A stretch of 12,126 nucleotides of DNA, taken from Oscillospiraceae bacterium (lineage in GTDB: Bacteria > Bacillota > Clostridia > Oscillospirales > Oscillospiraceae). The stretch covers positions 1 through 12,126 of the forward strand of contig JAFTGG010000152.1 of assembly GCA_017458025.1 (NCBI GenBank), written 5' to 3'. Below, piece after piece: positions 10,549 through 12,126 of the stretch (its first letter is position 1; each line of letters starts with the position of its first letter). A program made the translations under genes and the position numbers. The notes under the pieces were generated by a model, which searched no databases, was not told the origin of the DNA, and saw nothing but the letters and a program-made list of their open reading frames with translations.

Positions 10549-12126
10549 TCACAAATTGCTGCTGGGGATCTCCTCCGTTTCGGGCGCAAGCTGCCCGATC
10601 TGCTCGTCAATGGGCGTCGGGTCGACGCCGCCGGGGATCTCGCTCGGCGCGGGTGCGGGCTCGGCAGGCGGTCCGGCAGGCGAATCGGCGGGCGTTTCCG
10701 CCGCCGGAGGTTCCGCGGGCGTCTCCTCCAGCCCGCCGGGGCCGACAAGCACGATACGGCCGCGCGCCTTGTAACGGCTGCGCCCCTCATAGGTCTCCGA
10801 AAGCAGGTTGCCCTGCCCGTCGTAGACCTGACGGTAGGTATCGACAACGTAGCCGGTATAGGCGGTCTGCTCGACCTTGCGCTCGCCGGGGGCGAGCTCG
10901 TCGGTCTCGATGACCTCATCCTCGGGCGGCGGCGTGCTGGAAAGCGTCACCGTGCGCATCTTGACGCTCGTGTCGTCGGTCTTGGTGCCGAGAATGTTGA
11001 CCGTCAGACGGTTGTTCGGGCTGTAGACCGTCTCGATCTTGATGGGATACGGCGTATTGTTGCGGAATTGGAACTCCGGCCCGCCGCCGGACACGGTCGC
11101 GTCAAGGCCGAGCCCGATGTAGTCGGACGCGAAGCCGTGCGCTGTGCGCGCCACGATCTCAAGGTTCGCCAGCAGCGCCGCGGCATAGGTGGTCGAGCTG
11201 CATTGGCACGCGCCGCCGCCGTCCATCTCGACCGTCTTGCCCTGCAGGTAGCCGGGCGCGGACTGGTAGCCGTTGGCGGCGCTGAACGGGCCGCACAGCT
11301 CGTAGTAGTCGAACACCTCGCCGCTGTTGAGGACCTTGCCGTTGACGCGCTCGGCGGTCAGCCTGACGTTCGCCTTGCGCCCCGCCGCGCCGCCGACGCG
11401 GGTGGTGTAGGTGCCGAGCACGTCGCGAAACAGGACCTGCTCCAGCTCCTCCGCCGTGATCTCCGGCTCGGACGCCTCCGCGGGCACGCTGATCTGCGCG
11501 CCGGGCGCGGCGGCGTCGAGCAGCATCTGCGCCTGCGCGACGTCGAAGCTGAGCGCCGCGCGCTCGGGCACGATCGTCTCCGTCTCGGCGTCGTATTTTG
11601 CGTTCGCCATCTCGCCGCCGAGCAGCTCGCCCAGCGCCTTCAGGTCGCCCTGGTCGGCGCCGATGACGGTGTAGGGCAGGTCGACGCTGCGCGCGCCGGA
11701 GGCGTCGGCGTCCGCGCCGTCCAGCCGCGTTTTCAGCGTATTGCGGTCCACGTTTCGTCCGTCGCGCGCCTTGGTCAGCAGCAACGTATCGCCGTCCGCG
11801 ACCTCGTAGGAGAAGTCCTCCGCCGGAAGGTATCCCGCCGCCGCGAGCTTCTCCGCCGCCGTTTCCGCCCAGCCGGCGTTCGGCTCCGGCGTGACGACGG
11901 TCTTCCTGCCAAGCGCAGAGGTCAACAGGTTCCAGCCGTCGGCAAGGACATTGCCGCTGTGGCTGCTTTCATACGCCTCGTCCGCCAGCGCGCCGGCGTC
12001 GAAGGTGGCACCAAGCTCGTCATAGGTGAGGTAGGCGACCTCCTCGCCGTCCTCCAGCGTGATGCGGACGCCGCTCTCCGTGCGCAGGGAATCGAGCGCG
12101 GAGTTGATCGCCCATGCCGCTTCGGC
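10549..12126 (-). CDS. VanW-family protein with G5 domain (5' end off the window)
   Basis: The frame is open from the right edge to a TGA at 10551-10549, giving 525 residues without the N-terminus. The first ~215 visible residues look like peptidoglycan-binding type-4 repeats that often precede VanW (e.g. VRITLEDGEEVAYLTYDELG). The VanW domain is at about 245-370, with GEVFDYYELCGPFSAANGY, a DGGGACQCSSTTYAAAL core and NNTPYPIKIE. A G5 domain follows at about 398-462 (EVIETDELAPGERKVEQ, GRSRYKARGRIV). The C-terminal ~60 residues are Pro/Ala/Glu-rich and probably unstructured. Such proteins are membrane-anchored or exported envelope proteins; the biochemical role of VanW is not known. A TTG at 11925 is only an internal codon, because the frame continues upstream. 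Confidence 0.9.
   Translation of the reverse strand, partial: AEAAWAINSALDSLRTESGVRITLEDGEEVAYLTYDELGATFDAGALADEAYESSHSGNVLADGWNLLTSALGRKTVVTPEPNAGWAETAAEKLAAAGYLPAEDFSYEVADGDTLLLTKARDGRNVDRNTLKTRLDGADADASGARSVDLPYTVIGADQGDLKALGELLGGEMANAKYDAETETIVPERAALSFDVAQAQMLLDAAAPGAQISVPAEASEPEITAEELEQVLFRDVLGTYTTRVGGAAGRKANVRLTAERVNGKVLNSGEVFDYYELCGPFSAANGYQSAPGYLQGKTVEMDGGGACQCSSTTYAAALLANLEIVARTAHGFASDYIGLGLDATVSGGGPEFQFRNNTPYPIKIETVYSPNNRLTVNILGTKTDDTSVKMRTVTLSSTPPPEDEVIETDELAPGERKVEQTAYTGYVVDTYRQVYDGQGNLLSETYEGRSRYKARGRIVLVGPGGLEETPAEPPAAETPADSPAGPPAEPAPAPSEIPGGVDPTPIDEQIGQLAPETEEIPSSNL

Overview
The window looks like a chromosomal segment of a GC-rich, spore-forming member of the Clostridia (Bacillota). 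The evidence is the Gram-positive gene order mazG - yabO/rqcP - yabP - yabQ - divIC at the left end, two sporulation-specific proteins (YabP, YabQ), a long-form ribosome hibernation factor, strong AGGAGG ribosome binding sites, sigma-A type promoters and many intrinsic terminators. No transposase, CRISPR array, tRNA or rRNA was seen.

Left block (1-1578, + strand): the tail of MazG, the S4-domain protein RqcP/YabO, a perfect 16-bp terminator hairpin, then YabP, YabQ and DivIC. YabQ's frame runs 200 bases into divIC, which points to a frameshift in a T6 tract.

Non-coding block (1579-2547): the most unusual part. On the minus strand a promoter starts a transcript at the first base of a 23-position helix. 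This helix closes a multi-stem domain with a possible pseudoknot. An alternative hairpin, an intrinsic terminator, an AGGAGG site and an orphan 74-codon ORF follow. The layout is that of a riboswitch or an RNA-plus-protein module of unknown class. On the plus strand, just upstream of hpf, lies a second structured RNA of about 190 nt that I take to be the raiA RNA. hpf itself has an almost perfect extended -10 promoter.

Middle block (3135-5958, minus strand): a GntR/HutC regulator with its own promoter and a candidate operator, a D-2-hydroxyacid dehydrogenase, and an UlaG-like metallo-beta-lactamase-fold hydrolase.

Right block (6016-10505, + strand): a SPASM radical SAM protein (apparently leaderless), mutY and tdk form a tight operon whose promoter shares its -35 region with the divergent hydrolase promoter. 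A PflA-like (COG1313) radical SAM protein, a small double zinc-ribbon protein and a dCMP deaminase follow. Thymidine kinase and dCMP deaminase both feed dTTP synthesis, and MutY repairs A:8-oxoG mispairs. A perfect bidirectional terminator separates the deaminase from a convergent, 5'-truncated VanW/G5 cell-envelope protein that runs off the right edge.
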